This document shows, piece by piece, positions 23,545 through 34,700 of a stretch of DNA of 64,000 bases. Both the position numbers and the translations under genes were made by a program. The first letter of the stretch is position 1. Each line of letters opens with the position of its first letter. The notes under the pieces were generated by a model. The model ran no database searches and was not told the DNA's origin. It worked only from the letters and a program-made list of their open reading frames with translations. The stretch spans positions 16,332,039 to 16,396,038 of the forward strand of contig JAVTVX010000019.1 of NCBI GenBank assembly GCA_033439265.1. Reading direction: 5' to 3'. Source of the stretch: Dillenia suffruticosa. Taxonomy: Eukaryota > Streptophyta > Magnoliopsida > Dilleniales > Dilleniaceae.

Positions 23545-24280
23545 TAGCGATTTGGAATTTCCGTCGCTAAATTTAGCGACGAAAATAAAATATCTATAAC
23601 TAAATAAAATATTTATTTAATTATTATATTAATATTTTATTTTATTATATTTTAAATCTAGCGGTTGAGGGTCTCGGCGGGCAGTTGTGTGGTCTGGTCG
23701 GGGTGGGTCAGGCGCGTGATCGGGCAAGCGTGGGCGCGTGGGCAGGTCACGAAGCGGTCGAGATTAAATAAAAAATATAATAATATTTAATTTAGCGACG
23801 GATCCAGTTCCGTCACTAAATTAAATATAATTAAATAAAATATATATAATAAGTAAATAATATGATAATATATAATTTAGCGATAGATTTCTCAGATCTG
23901 TCACTAAATTAAAATAATTAAATAAACTAAAATATTAATATAATAATTAAATAAAATATATTTAATAAATGAAAAATATAATTGGATATAATAAAATTTA
24001 GCGACGGATTCCTCCGATCCGTTGCTAAATTAAATATAATTAAATAAAATAAAATAGTAATATAGTAATCAAAAAATATATATATATAATAAATAAAAAT
24101 TACAATAATGTCTAATATAATTTAGGACGGAGTCCATCGATGTGTTGCTAAATTAAAAATAATAAAATAAAATAAAATATTAATATAATAATTAATATAT
24201 ATATATATATAATAAATAAAAATTACAATAATATATAATATAATTTAGCGTTGAAAATTTCAAATTTGTCGTTAAATTTA
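23545..24280. repeat. Palindrome array with about 122-bp period inside the CACTA element
   Basis: Imperfect palindromes of the form TTTAGCGACGGA...TCCGTCGCTAAA start near 23791, 23876, 23997, 24121 and 24244. An earlier relative lies at 23545. The last three intervals are 121, 124 and 123 bases, and the spacers are AT-rich and similar to one another (AATTAAATAAAATA, AATAAATAAAAATTACAATAAT). The palindrome centres differ (ATCCAG, TTTCTCAG, TTCCTCCG), while the arms stay complementary. Confidence 0.8.
23657..23760. other. GC-rich block within the CACTA element
   Basis: About 100 bases of G-rich sequence (for example GGTCGGGGTGGGTCAGGCGCG) interrupt otherwise extremely AT-rich DNA. No product is recognisable. 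It could be a captured genomic fragment. Confidence 0.7.
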
Positions 24281-24483
24281 GTGACGAAAAAGTTTTCATC
24301 GCCGAATTTATCAGTATTTTAGTGACAGATTTTTAGTTTTCATCGTTAAATTTTCATGATACGTTATTAGTAACGAAAAATTTTTCATCTCTAAAACCGT
24401 CACTAATATTTTTAGTGACGAATTTTTTTAAAATTTTCGTCATTAAATTTGTCATTAAAATCATGTTTTTTTTTTTGGTAGTG

Positions 24484-25094
24484 TTTTCAATATGCTTAAA
24501 TTTGATTTTTATCTTCATTTGGCTTATACCACATGGATTCAAAGGTTTCACTTGTTCAATGCATGGGTCATACAGTATGGGGGTATTTAGTTTTTCAAAG
24601 GTATCTTCTTATGTGTTTTGGTGGCACGTGTACTGTGTAATGAGCCTTTATATCTTCTTGCACGCAAAAGAATGCAGGAAGAGATATGGCCTCAGGTTAT
24701 TTGAAAAGGAGATATCTTCATTTTAAAATATTATTTTAGTTATCTTTATATCTTTCATTTTCTTGCCGCCCTTTTCCATAGTGGCTGTATTCACTTCTGT
24801 TGAACAAGATCCTGAGAAAACATTTATGCCCACACTTGTCTCATACTTGAAGTAGTAAAGTACATTTCCACTTTATATTGAAAAACGACTATTTTCTACT
24901 TCCATTTTGAGAAAATAATTGGATATTAGAGAACTTACCCCATAAAAGACTCTAATTCTCACAATTGAATAGTAAATTTCTAATATCAACGGATAATCCG
25001 TTTAGTAAGTTAGGATGTTATATTTCTTGACCAAGTTTTCAGCTCAAAACTTATGAATGTAAAAAATTACACTACCAGAGTTGTTTTTTAAATA
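24484..25094. other. Intergenic DNA
   Basis: Mixed-composition sequence with a 103-codon hydrophobic frame (24415-24726) that overlaps the transposon end and matches nothing I know. No gene is supported. Confidence 0.45.
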
Positions 25095-26429
25095 AGATGC
25101 TCCCCATGACTCCCCTAAAAGCCAAGACTTCTCTCTACGATTAAAAACAAAACAAAAAAAAAAAAAACCATTTGAATATGCACTAGGGAATTAAGACCGG
25201 AAAATTTTCTTGAAAAATTTTCCTATTATTTAAATTATCGAATTTAGGGTTGAGGAATCGTGGTATGATAATGATTATTATCCCGATTGTGTGTTTTGTT
25301 TGAGAGACTTCGTGATTTGCAGATTTTCAGAAATCTACATATCGAAATATTTATTTCAAAATTTTAATTTATTTATTTTTCATAATTTTTCACGCTTTGA
25401 GAATAAATTTAACATTGGTATCAGAGTATGATTAAATTTATAAAAAAAAAAATCGAGATTTTTTCAAGCAAAAAGTGTGTAGGGTAAAAATTTAGCGTAT
25501 GGATTATGAATGAGTTTGATGAATATGAAGATACCATGAGATTATTCATAACTCAAGGATCTTGAATATGATTTTTATTTAATTTTTAGAGTATATTTAT
25601 ATCATTAAATGTTCGGTTAAATTTTTCAGCCATGAATAGTACCGAAAGCTTAGAAGTTAAATCTGTCGAGTTTAAAAATGACTTAATCTATGAAAATGGT
25701 ATAAATATGTTCCTCAAGTTCTGATTTACATATTTGATGCATTTATTATGAGTTTTGATTACCAAAAATTATGTTTCATTGATGCCCGCAAAGGGCCACG
25801 ATGGAGGTTGTATGATTCGCCGAGTTTAAAGTTTATTTCTCCCAAAAATCAAGTTAAAGATGAATTAGGGAAGTTCTATTCCAGTTTTCCGATGAAATTC
25901 GTGCTTAAAATGGCCGGAAAATAGATTTTTTGGCAGCTGGGTCAAAGAGACCCAACGGGCGAAGAAAACCGACTTGGGTCCAAGTCGCATGCACATTATG
26001 CATGCTGAGGCACATGGTGTGCACAAGAGATAGTAGGTGACGCTCACGCATTAAGGGGCGTGAGCACCAGCATTAGGTTCGAGTTAATTTTGACCTGGAT
26101 CCATATCCCGACTCACGTCCCGATCGCGCATGCAGGCACATAGTTGCGTGTTGCGTATCTAGCACGTGTGCTAGAGCATAGCTGAGATTGTTTTTTTCTT
26201 ATTTTTGAGGGTCCCACATTATTATTTATGATTTTTTGTGAGTTTTTATGTACTGGAAGTACAGATGGTGAGATGTAACTTCAGGTTGTGGTGGATGGAT
26301 TTGTTGATCCATTTGTTCGCTTTGGCGTTTACATTTGAGCTATTTCATGTTTGTTGATTCGAAAAGTGCATAAAATATGAAAATAAATATCAGTGAATCA
26401 CTAACATTTCTCTTTATTGTATACCAAAG

Positions 26430-26944
26430 ACTATGACTATTTCAAAACCCGTTGTTTTAGATTTTTGTAAGGGGATAAATTGAATGGTGACAATTATAAC
26501 ATTTGGTACTGAAAGATTTAGCTTGTCCTTGAGAAGCAATATCCGTTTGAAATTCTAAAGCACAAGATAGTGGATCTCGGGGAGGATACCGCATCTTAGG
26601 TAAGACGAGATAAGGAGACCTATCCTGCATGGAAGAAGAATGATAGCTAAACTAGAGCGATCCTGATTAAAAGCATGCATAATAATATAATACCAGTCTA
26701 TGAGCAGTATCCTATGGTTATATCGATTTGGCTCGCTCTAAAAGAGTATTATGGTGCTCTTTTAGCTCTTAAAGTGAAAATACTCATTTATAAATTTATC
26801 ATTTATAAGAAAAAGGCTAATCATATGTTGAAACAATATTTGATACAAATGTCGAGTGTGATTGTCGAGCTAAGGAACGCAGGCGAGCCCATTTTAGATG
26901 AGATTCAGATACTGAATATGATTCAGTTTTTATCTAATTCATGA
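26430..26944 (+). pseudogene. Copia element 2 gag remnant
   Basis: Translation near 26455-26530 gives KLNGDNYNIWYWKI, a Copia gag (UBN2) entry. The 89-codon frame 26675-26944 covers the helical middle part (KKKANHMLKQYLIQMSSVIVELRNAG). In-frame stops separate the pieces. Confidence 0.7.
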
Positions 26945-27748
26945 GAGACCATAAAAACTTACCCCACGCATAACGAGAGTATTCGTACTTTTGTTGATGT
27001 GAGTTTGAGGAAGAGCGTTTAGAGGTGAGTAGGCCACACTTGGTTCATGTTTATGTAGTCGAATCGAGTAAGGGCTCCCATGGTACCAAACACAAATAAA
27101 AGAAGCATGAGAAGAAGGTCCAAGGTCTAAGGTCTAAGGTCCTAGCAAGAAGAAGTTATCTGAAAAATCTAACAACAAGGTACAAAAGCGAAAGAAAAAA
27201 GAGTTTGATAAGGTCAAGTTGAAGTACTACGTATGTGGCAGATACATGGTTTGAGCTTTATCTCCTCTATGTGATATTTACTGATTTTTCTCTTTTGTGA
27301 ATTGTAAACTCAGGAACCACCAACTATATAGCTCGAGATAGGCACATATGTGGAATTCCACCAACTGAGTTCTCAGATTAGGAGAATTTACGTGGGGGTA
27401 GAGCATTTGTCGTCGTTAGAGGGATTAACACTTACAAGCTGGAGTTACGAAGTGGACAGACTCTATCTCTACATGATGTACTTTATGCTATGGATATTGA
27501 CGGAATCTCATTTCTATTCTTTGTTTAGACCGCCTAAGATATGATTTATTTTTTGGAAACTCTATTGTTTCTATTAGTTACGAAAATTCTTTCATTTGTT
27601 TTGGTTTTATTAATGATGGACTACATGCATTGGATGCTATTTCTTTTAATGGTTATTTTTATTATTTTTTTATTGCCTTTATATCTGATTATGCTGCTAA
27701 TGATGTGAATGAATGACATAATAGATTTGGACATATAAGGCAGAAAAG

Positions 27749-28114
27749 ATGAACCAGTTAGTAACGAGTAGTGTGTTGGATCCACTAACCAGGATCAAGT
27801 TACCCGTTTGTGAGTTTTGCCTAACTGGTAAAATTACGGGAAAACCATTTGGCAAGAGAATAAAAAATGAGAGTCCATTGCGATTTGTCCATTTCGATAT
27901 ATGTAGCTTTATAGACATAAAAACTCGAAATGGAGTTGTATATTTTATTACATTTATAGGCGATTATACATGTTTCGATGATATCTATCTGATCTCGCAC
28001 AACTTTGAGACATTTGAATGCTTTAGATGGTTTATTAGTGAAATTGAAAATCAGTTAGATTTGAGAGTGAAGACTGTTAGAACCGATTGGGGACGAGAGT
28101 ATTTATCAGAATAA
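27749..28114 (+). pseudogene. Copia element 2 integrase remnant
   Basis: The 121-codon frame shows CEFCLTGKITGKPF, then PLRFVHFDICSFIDIKTRNG, YFITFIGDYT and VRTDWGREY, matching the zinc-binding and catalytic-core layout of Copia integrase. The first core Asp (HFDICS) and the second (RTDWG) are kept. The frame ends early by a stop after REYLSE. Confidence 0.8.
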
Positions 28115-28970
28115 TTCAAAGACTTCTATTTCGAGAAATGTATTATGAGACAACTGACTATTTTTGCTACTTCTCAGTAGAATGGAGTAGCCGATATGAA
28201 GAATATGACATCTTAAAGATAGTGAGATCTATGATAGTATGAGGCAATTTACCCATCTCCCATTGCGGAGATATTTTATTGACTCCAGCCTTTGTTTTTA
28301 ACCATATTCTATCAAAATCCATAGTCAGTACCCCATAAAAGTTATGGATAGAGAGGCAGCCTGATCTTAGCCACTTGAGATCATAAGAATGTGTCGCATA
28401 TATTTACGATTTCTAGTGTCTACATGGCAAATTAGATTCATGAGAAAAGAAATGTATCTTTATAAGATATTTAGAACACTCCAAGGGGTATTTGTTTTTA
28501 GATAACCATACGGACAGTACTATTACTAAGATTGAGTCTCGTGATACCACATTTCTTGAAAATGATTTCCTTAAGAAAAGTTAAATCAATTAGGATTTTA
28601 TCTTTTATGAGATGGATAAATCTAGTGGCTCCGCTAAATCTAACGGCGGGACCCAAAAATTTGTTATGGATCTTGGTTCTGATGAGAGTGATCCATCTAA
28701 AGATGAAAGGGTTCTCTCTCCTCGTAAGAGCAATCGAGAACACATACCTAAATATCATTTCTCGATTGAGGGTGAGACCCTCATTGTAGTTCAAAATAAT
28801 CCAGGAGACTCTTGAGGGTCCTACGAAGGACCATTATTTAAAGGCCATGGATGAAGAGATGTAGTCAATGAACATCAACGGGGTCTGAAGACTTAGTTGA
28901 TTTGCCTAAAGGCAGAAAAACTATTGAGAACAAGTAGACACTCAAGATAAAGAAAAAGGCCGATGGATCA

Positions 28971-30000
28971 ATGAAGAGGTATAAGATCCGTCTGGTTACT
29001 AAATGTTATACTCAGACTAAGGGCGTGGACAATGAGCAGAATTTCTCCCCAATAATCAAATTTATCTTGATCTGTTTACTTTTAGTGATTGTCGTGAACA
29101 TAGATCTGGAGTTATATCTTATAAACATTAAGACTGTCTTTTTGAACGGAAGTTTGGAAGAGCAAATTTATATGGAGTAGCCATCTGGTTTTGTTCCTGT
29201 AGTTCAAGAGAAAAAAATATGTTAAATTCAAAAGTCAATATATAGCTTTAAGCAGTCATCTAGACAGTGGTATCGAAACTGATATTTTACGGTTTCGTAA
29301 TAATTGAGGAAGATTGTTGCGTGTACCTTATACGTTCTTGTAACTGGTTTGTGATCATATTCTTATATGTAGATGATATTATGTTAGATGAGAACAACAG
29401 AGAGTACTTGATAACTATCAAAATATGGTTATCATCGAGTTTTGATATGAAAGACATGAATGAGACTCAGTTCATTCTCATAGTTTAGATCTACAATGAT
29501 CGCTAGAGACGGGTGTTGGCTATTTCACAAGAGTCCTACATCATGAAAATTCTTGAGTTTCTTAAGATGAGCGATTAAAATTTTATAAATACTCCTATCA
29601 CTAAAGATGAGAGCATGAGTCTTGACACGTGTCCCAAAACTTAGGAAGATATAAGAAAGATAAGTAAAAACACTTATACTAGTACAGTAGGCAATCTGAT
29701 GTATGCAATAGTGTATACACAAGTAGACATTTGTTTTGTAATTAGTTTGATGAGTAGGTATCAATCAAATTCGAGAAGAAGTCACTGGAGAGCAGTGAAA
29801 ATAATTTTAGAATATCTCAAGGGAGCTATAGACATCTTCTTGTGTTACGGAGGAGGTGATTTACGTCTCATTGAATATTCAAATGCCAACTGGAGTAGCG
29901 ATCTAGATGTATACAAATTGATATCAGGTTTTGTTATCTTACTTAATAACGGTATCATTTCTTAGAGCAGTAAGAAAAGTGATTCGATAGATGTAATGTA
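28971..30000 (+). pseudogene. Copia element 2 reverse transcriptase and RNase H remnant
   Basis: Pieces in different frames give FSPIIKFILICLLL and INIKTVFLNGSLEEQIYME (28971-29180), then FLYVDDIMLDENN (29267-29488) with YVDD intact, then YAIVYTQVDICFVISLMSRYQ and LIEYSNANWSSDLD (29699-29965), which leads into RNase H. Stops such as the TAG after IYME break the chain. Confidence 0.78.
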
Positions 30001-30208
30001 TTGAGTTTGGCATACGGCAAGTTCTTTTCATACTGACGGTGACGTCTTGATCATCCTAATAGATGCATAGAGAAGTTTTTGGTTGCAAATGTACTCGCTG
30101 CTCATATAATGTCCAATCCTGTATAAAAGTCCAGTAAGGTCATATGAAAGATCGCATGAGATGTGATCTTGTAATAGATGTAAAATACTCTTATATACAA
30201 GTGAGAGA

Positions 30209-30714
30209 TATTAGTTTGTATGTCCATGTTGAGGTATTTTTGGGAGAAAATTCAATTATTTTTGAGTTTGAAATTGGGATAACGGGATAACTCCCATTAT
30301 CCCCTTAACTCCCCATAACTTCTCTAAAAACTAGCACTTCTCTTTACAATTAAAAAAAAAAAGAGAAACCACTTGAATGTGTATTAGTGAATTAAGAGAG
30401 AACTACCTGTGTGAGAGAAAATTTGTTGAAAATCGATTGAGAAATAGAGTGAGAAAAATATCGAGAGATTGAAAAATTTTCAAGTAGAAAAATTTCTTCT
30501 ATTATTTAAATCGTCGAATTTATGATTGAGACATCGTGAGATAGTGGTGATGGTTCGATTTTGTAAACACCAACCCGATTGTGTGTTTTGTTCGAGGGAT
30601 TTTGCGACTTGTGGATTTTTAAAAATTTATATATTGAGATATTTATTTCGAAATTTTGATCTATTTATTTTTTAAAATTTTCCACGCTTCTTCGTATTGG
30701 GAATAAATCTAACA
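30209..30714 (+). repeat. 3' LTR of Copia element 2
   Basis: It starts TATTAGTTTG after the purine-rich GTGAGAGA and ends GGAATAAATCTAACA. Blocks shared with the 5' copy include CCCGATTGTGTGTTTTGTT and AAATTTTCCACGCTT. Confidence 0.75.
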
Positions 30715-31660
30715 TGTTTGCATTGGTTTTTTGCTGTGGATTTATTGCATTTTTGCATTACATGGAGCAAAAAACCTCAAGGACATTATTTCGTTTGTGT
30801 TGTATTATTTCTTACAAAGTCTTATGACTTATTTATACTTTTCCTCTTCCTAGGTGATTAAAAGTATAGCCATTTTTGTGTTGGATGGTAGTGAAAAGTT
30901 ACCATCACATGAGATCTTTTGAATCAACAAAGTCGATGGCTCTGTCCAATTCGAAAGAAATTTTGCCATACAGCTTAGGTAAAACAGAATAATGCTTTTC
31001 TTTCCACTGTGATTGGACAATACGAGCCTCAAGCCAAGTAAAGGAGAGTTTTATATATGTAAATAAGTCATTTGGTTTGTTAGACTCTCCGATAATTGTC
31101 GATCTAGTGTGTATTAAATAAAAGTTTTCCGTTATAAATAAAAAATCTTCTTTCATACAGATAAGACTTTATGTGATACCTGTTGATATAACAATCTCAC
31201 CAGGATATTTACAACAAATTTAGTCTACATAAGGTTAAGAGGCTGGTCCCAGGTCACTGTTTTAGAATGCAGCCTGACCTATTTTGATCCCCTTGTCATC
31301 ACTTCCGGACTGGACTTCTCTGTCCTTCCCCGGAGCAAAGCTATATCTTTTTTTTTTTTTTTTGCTTTTATGTAATAATGGATTAATTTAATTTAATTTA
31401 AACGGGTCTTATTTATAAAATGACCTTTTTAATATAATTTTAAATTAAAAATTTAATTAAAAAAATAATATTTTATCTTATTAATATGACTTTCTATTTC
31501 ATTGAGTTGAATATCGTTGGTGCGAGGGCTACACAATTGCCGATCACATTTTTGACAATTCCAATGTTCATTTTTGTAACCAAGCAAAGGGCTTAATAAC
31601 CTTTATTCCAAAACCCATCCAAAACCCATCCAAAACGACACCCCAAACCCCAATTTTGAA
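30715..31660. other. Intergenic DNA upstream of TGD4
   Basis: No gene is recognised. Minus-strand frames at 30905-31156 (83 codons) and 30850-31032 have protein-like composition but match nothing I can name. AT-rich sequence with a T run (31348-31363) follows. Confidence 0.4.
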
Positions 31661-31670
31661 AATCGAATCG

Positions 31671-31677
31671 TATATAC
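31671..31677 (+). promoter_or_regulatory. Possible TATA box of TGD4
   Basis: TATATAC lies 43 bases before the start codon, with a plausible transcription start in the purine-rich leader between. This is positional inference only. Confidence 0.3.
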
Positions 31678-31719
31678 TCTGCAAGACAGATTAAGGGAAA
31701 CAAAAACAGAGAGAGAGAG

Positions 31720-34700
31720 ATGGCAAGTCTGAGGAGTGCAATGGACTCGTGCTTCTGGGACCAGAACATTGCCAGCCCACAAAAACTAGACGGCTGGGCG
31801 AGGTCGGTGCCGGGCGAGCCGTTTCCATTGGACGGTACTCGAGGGAGCAAAGCCCTCAGAATTCAGCAGCTTGCATTGTTGGGAAATGGGTTTCCTCTGG
31901 GGATTATACCATCTTTCTCTCCCACTTGCCAGAAAGAGTTGGGCTCTTTCTCTCTCCAGACTCTCTTGCTTAAAAAGACCATCTCTGATTGGTAATTCTC
32001 TCTCTATCTCCCTCTGGTTCTTTCGTTGGGAATTTTGTGTAGGTGGTAAAATGGAGATTAGGGCATTTAACTTATTGGTTTAACTGTTGGAAAGTAAAAA
32101 CCAAATTGAATCAATTGAATAAAATTTGTTTTGGGTTAAGATGGTAAATTGGGTTTACATAGTTTCTCAATGGCTACTTGAGGATAACCAAAAGAATGAA
32201 AATGATATAAAATTGTTATTCATATTCACGCTTTTAGTTGTTTATTTCTGATTTTCTCGTGTTGAACAGTGCTTGATGTTACTTGGTGTTTCTCTGAAAT
32301 TAAGGGAACTGTCACATGTGTATGTTTAATTATGTGGGTCTTCTCTTAATGCCTATTTAACATATTCATATCCTGGGTTGATACTTTGTTAAAAATTTCT
32401 ATGCACTGCGGGTTAAATTTCTGTATGTAGGAAAATTCAATTTTTCCAAGCTTATAACTGTATTACTATCACTATTCTTTCTTTTATGATAAAAACAAAT
32501 GATTTCCAAAGTTTGATGTAGTATCCAAGTAGGGGTTGTATAGGACTGACATCCTACTAATTTGATGTTTGCAGATATGTGAAAAAGCAATATAATGTTT
32601 AGTGGAACTATAATATGAGGTTGTTATACGAAAATGTTACCCCTTAGACACTCAACGGGAATATCCAACTAATTATTTCTCAAACACAAAATATCTATTG
32701 GATACCTGTTGAATACTTGGAAAATACTTCACATTGTTATTATTAATGTTAATATTGATTGCTTTTATCATTTAAAATTTCTATAAACTCTTTGAGCTAA
32801 AGATAAATATCAAAAGTAGTGAAATTTAAATTACGTAAATTGCTTGTTGTAAATAATTGTATGAAAAATATATAAGTAGATTATTGAAAGTTGTTATTGT
32901 TTGGATAGAATTAATGTTATTTTAATGATGCTTTATTGATTCTATCTTATATCTTTGAAAATCTGCCAAGTTGGTTTTCTGTAGTGTTCATGTCTCATAC
33001 CTATTCACCATAAGTTCAGAGGTGGTTGGGCTTTCCTTGCTTGGCGAGTGTCTTGCTTATAGAGATCCCCCAAGTTGTGTAAAATGTGAATCAGGCTGGA
33101 ATTCCATTTCATTTTGAGCAAGTCCAATTGGAACTTGAAGCATGAAGCTGCGACCTCCATCTCTAGCAAGTTGTCGGAGTAGTTTGTTGCCATATCTAAT
33201 AATGGAAATCCAATCAGTTGGCACCTCTATGTTGTGGAGTTGCATCAGCTTGATGGACTTAATTCTTACTAGAAATAGTATTCCTTTTTTAAAAAATAAA
33301 AAATAAAAAAGAATGGCTGAAAATCAGAGGACATATTTAAAGCCACTAGCCGTATCCCTACATTTATGTGGCTAGATTGTCATTCATCATGGCTTTTGAC
33401 TTGTTAAAATTATACAGGAGGGTGTTTATCAGTAGCATTTTTGACCATTGTCTCACTTCAAATCCATGCTTATGCCTTCTATCATGTAGCGTTTACTAAA
33501 CTAAATTAGTAAAATGGTGATATTTGCTTCCTTCTATTGTTAAATTTACTGTGGATTGGATGGTTCATGCCCTTTCCAACCTTTTCTAGGCCAACATGCT
33601 GCAGTATGATTGGTCACATGTATTTTATACAACTTTTTCTGGATCAACTAGGAAATTAGTTAGAACCCAAAATATCATGTTCCATATTTTCTGAATCCCC
33701 TATTTGTTTCAATTTTCTGGTCATGTAGCTGGCTTGGGTTAGTTGGGCAGTTTCGTCCAAGGAAATTGATATCCTCTATCAAAGCAGAACTATCAAGTGG
33801 CGATGAGTGGGAGGTGCCTTCCTTTAAAGATGTGGCTAGACATTTTCTGGACAAGTCATTATACTCGCTTGGGGGGGTTTTACAGATCTCACTGTCTGAC
33901 TTATCATCCTTGTTGCTTAGCACTGAACGGCACGGCGAGAAGAAGGGGTACCACACAAAAGCTATGCTCTATCACACGGCAAGCACTTTTACTATAGTTT
34001 CACTTTCACCAATTTTTTCTCCTTTTTATAATGGTTTTGTTATTCTTTCTTTCCCAAGGTCAACGTAATGGTCATACTATTGAAAAGACCACATTTTATT
34101 TTATTTTATTTTATTTTTCTTCATCATTAATTTCTGGATCAACACGGTCTTTATCATTTCCTGTTGTTTCCTATGCCCTCCTCTTTTTCATTGGAATTGT
34201 CTTTACTAACCATTAGAAAATTTTGGTTCTGGCAGATAATGTACAATTACTGGACTGTATGCATCTTGGTTAATCTTCATATCACGATTGCTCTTATCAT
34301 TCAAAAGAATGGTTTTGTTTCATTCAGGACAGGATCTCATCCTCATTCTCTTACTCCTTCGTGTCTGTTGGGTATTTCTTGTAGTATTGATGCTTGAATC
34401 TCAAAAATTGTTGTTTTAGGCACAAGTTCTTACTAATGTGCTTTGAAAGCCTGTGGATATTTAGTTTAACTCTATTTCTTGCTACTGTTGGGCTTCTAAT
34501 AGAAATTCTTTGGAGGAGTCTGGGTCTAATACTGCTGTGATGGTTTTCATTGTTACTCATCTTTTTTGCATGCCAGTTTCTTAATGTTAATTTGATCCAT
34601 GTGGAGGAGAGAGACTTCAAACATCTTGCTTTGGTTTCTTGCCTCTTATTTATCCTCTCCGCATCCTTTCCCTACTATCATTGTCAAACTCTGTCTATCG

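Larger units (their letters stand above)
22075..24483. mobile_element. Non-autonomous CACTA-like DNA transposon
   Basis: The right end reads TTTTTTGGTAGTG, i.e. CACTACCAAAAAA on the other strand, the CACTA superfamily terminus. The left end is a degenerate TTTTACTCAAAAAAAAAC. Dense subterminal copies of GACGAAAA / TTTTCGTCG in both orientations fill 22110-22600 and 24240-24450, as in binding-site arrays of this superfamily. No transposase is present. The centre is very AT-rich, with a periodic set of palindromes (23560-24280) and one GC-rich block (23657-23760). It lies just beyond the ACP gene. The 3-bp target duplication cannot be verified because the left end has decayed. Confidence 0.75.
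25095..30714 (+). mobile_element. Decayed Ty1/Copia element 2
   Basis: A 5'-truncated LTR (about 25095-25414) ends AATTTAACA and is followed by TGGTATCAGAG (25416-25426), the initiator Met tRNA primer-binding site. Broken gag, integrase, reverse transcriptase and RNase H follow in Copia order. A 3' LTR of about 505 bases (30209-30714) ends AATCTAACA and is preceded by GTGAGAGA. The 5' LTR also lacks about 60 bases present in the 3' LTR near 30425-30485. No target duplication can be assigned. The element is immobile. Confidence 0.82.

Noticed and set aside
22081-24480. Regular GACGAAA repeats as a CRISPR or satellite array
   Set aside because: Repeats are in both orientations, degenerate, and bounded by CACTA-type termini in a plant genome.
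24415-24726. 103-codon hydrophobic ORF
   Set aside because: It starts inside the CACTA end repeats and its hydrophobicity reflects T-rich DNA.
25070-25080. CACTACCAGAG, a possible CACTA terminus
   Set aside because: No matching inverted end or subterminal repeats nearby; it lies at the truncated edge of Copia element 2 and may be chance.
30905-31156. 83-codon minus-strand ORF upstream of TGD4
   Set aside because: Protein-like composition but no recognised family; not enough to call a gene.
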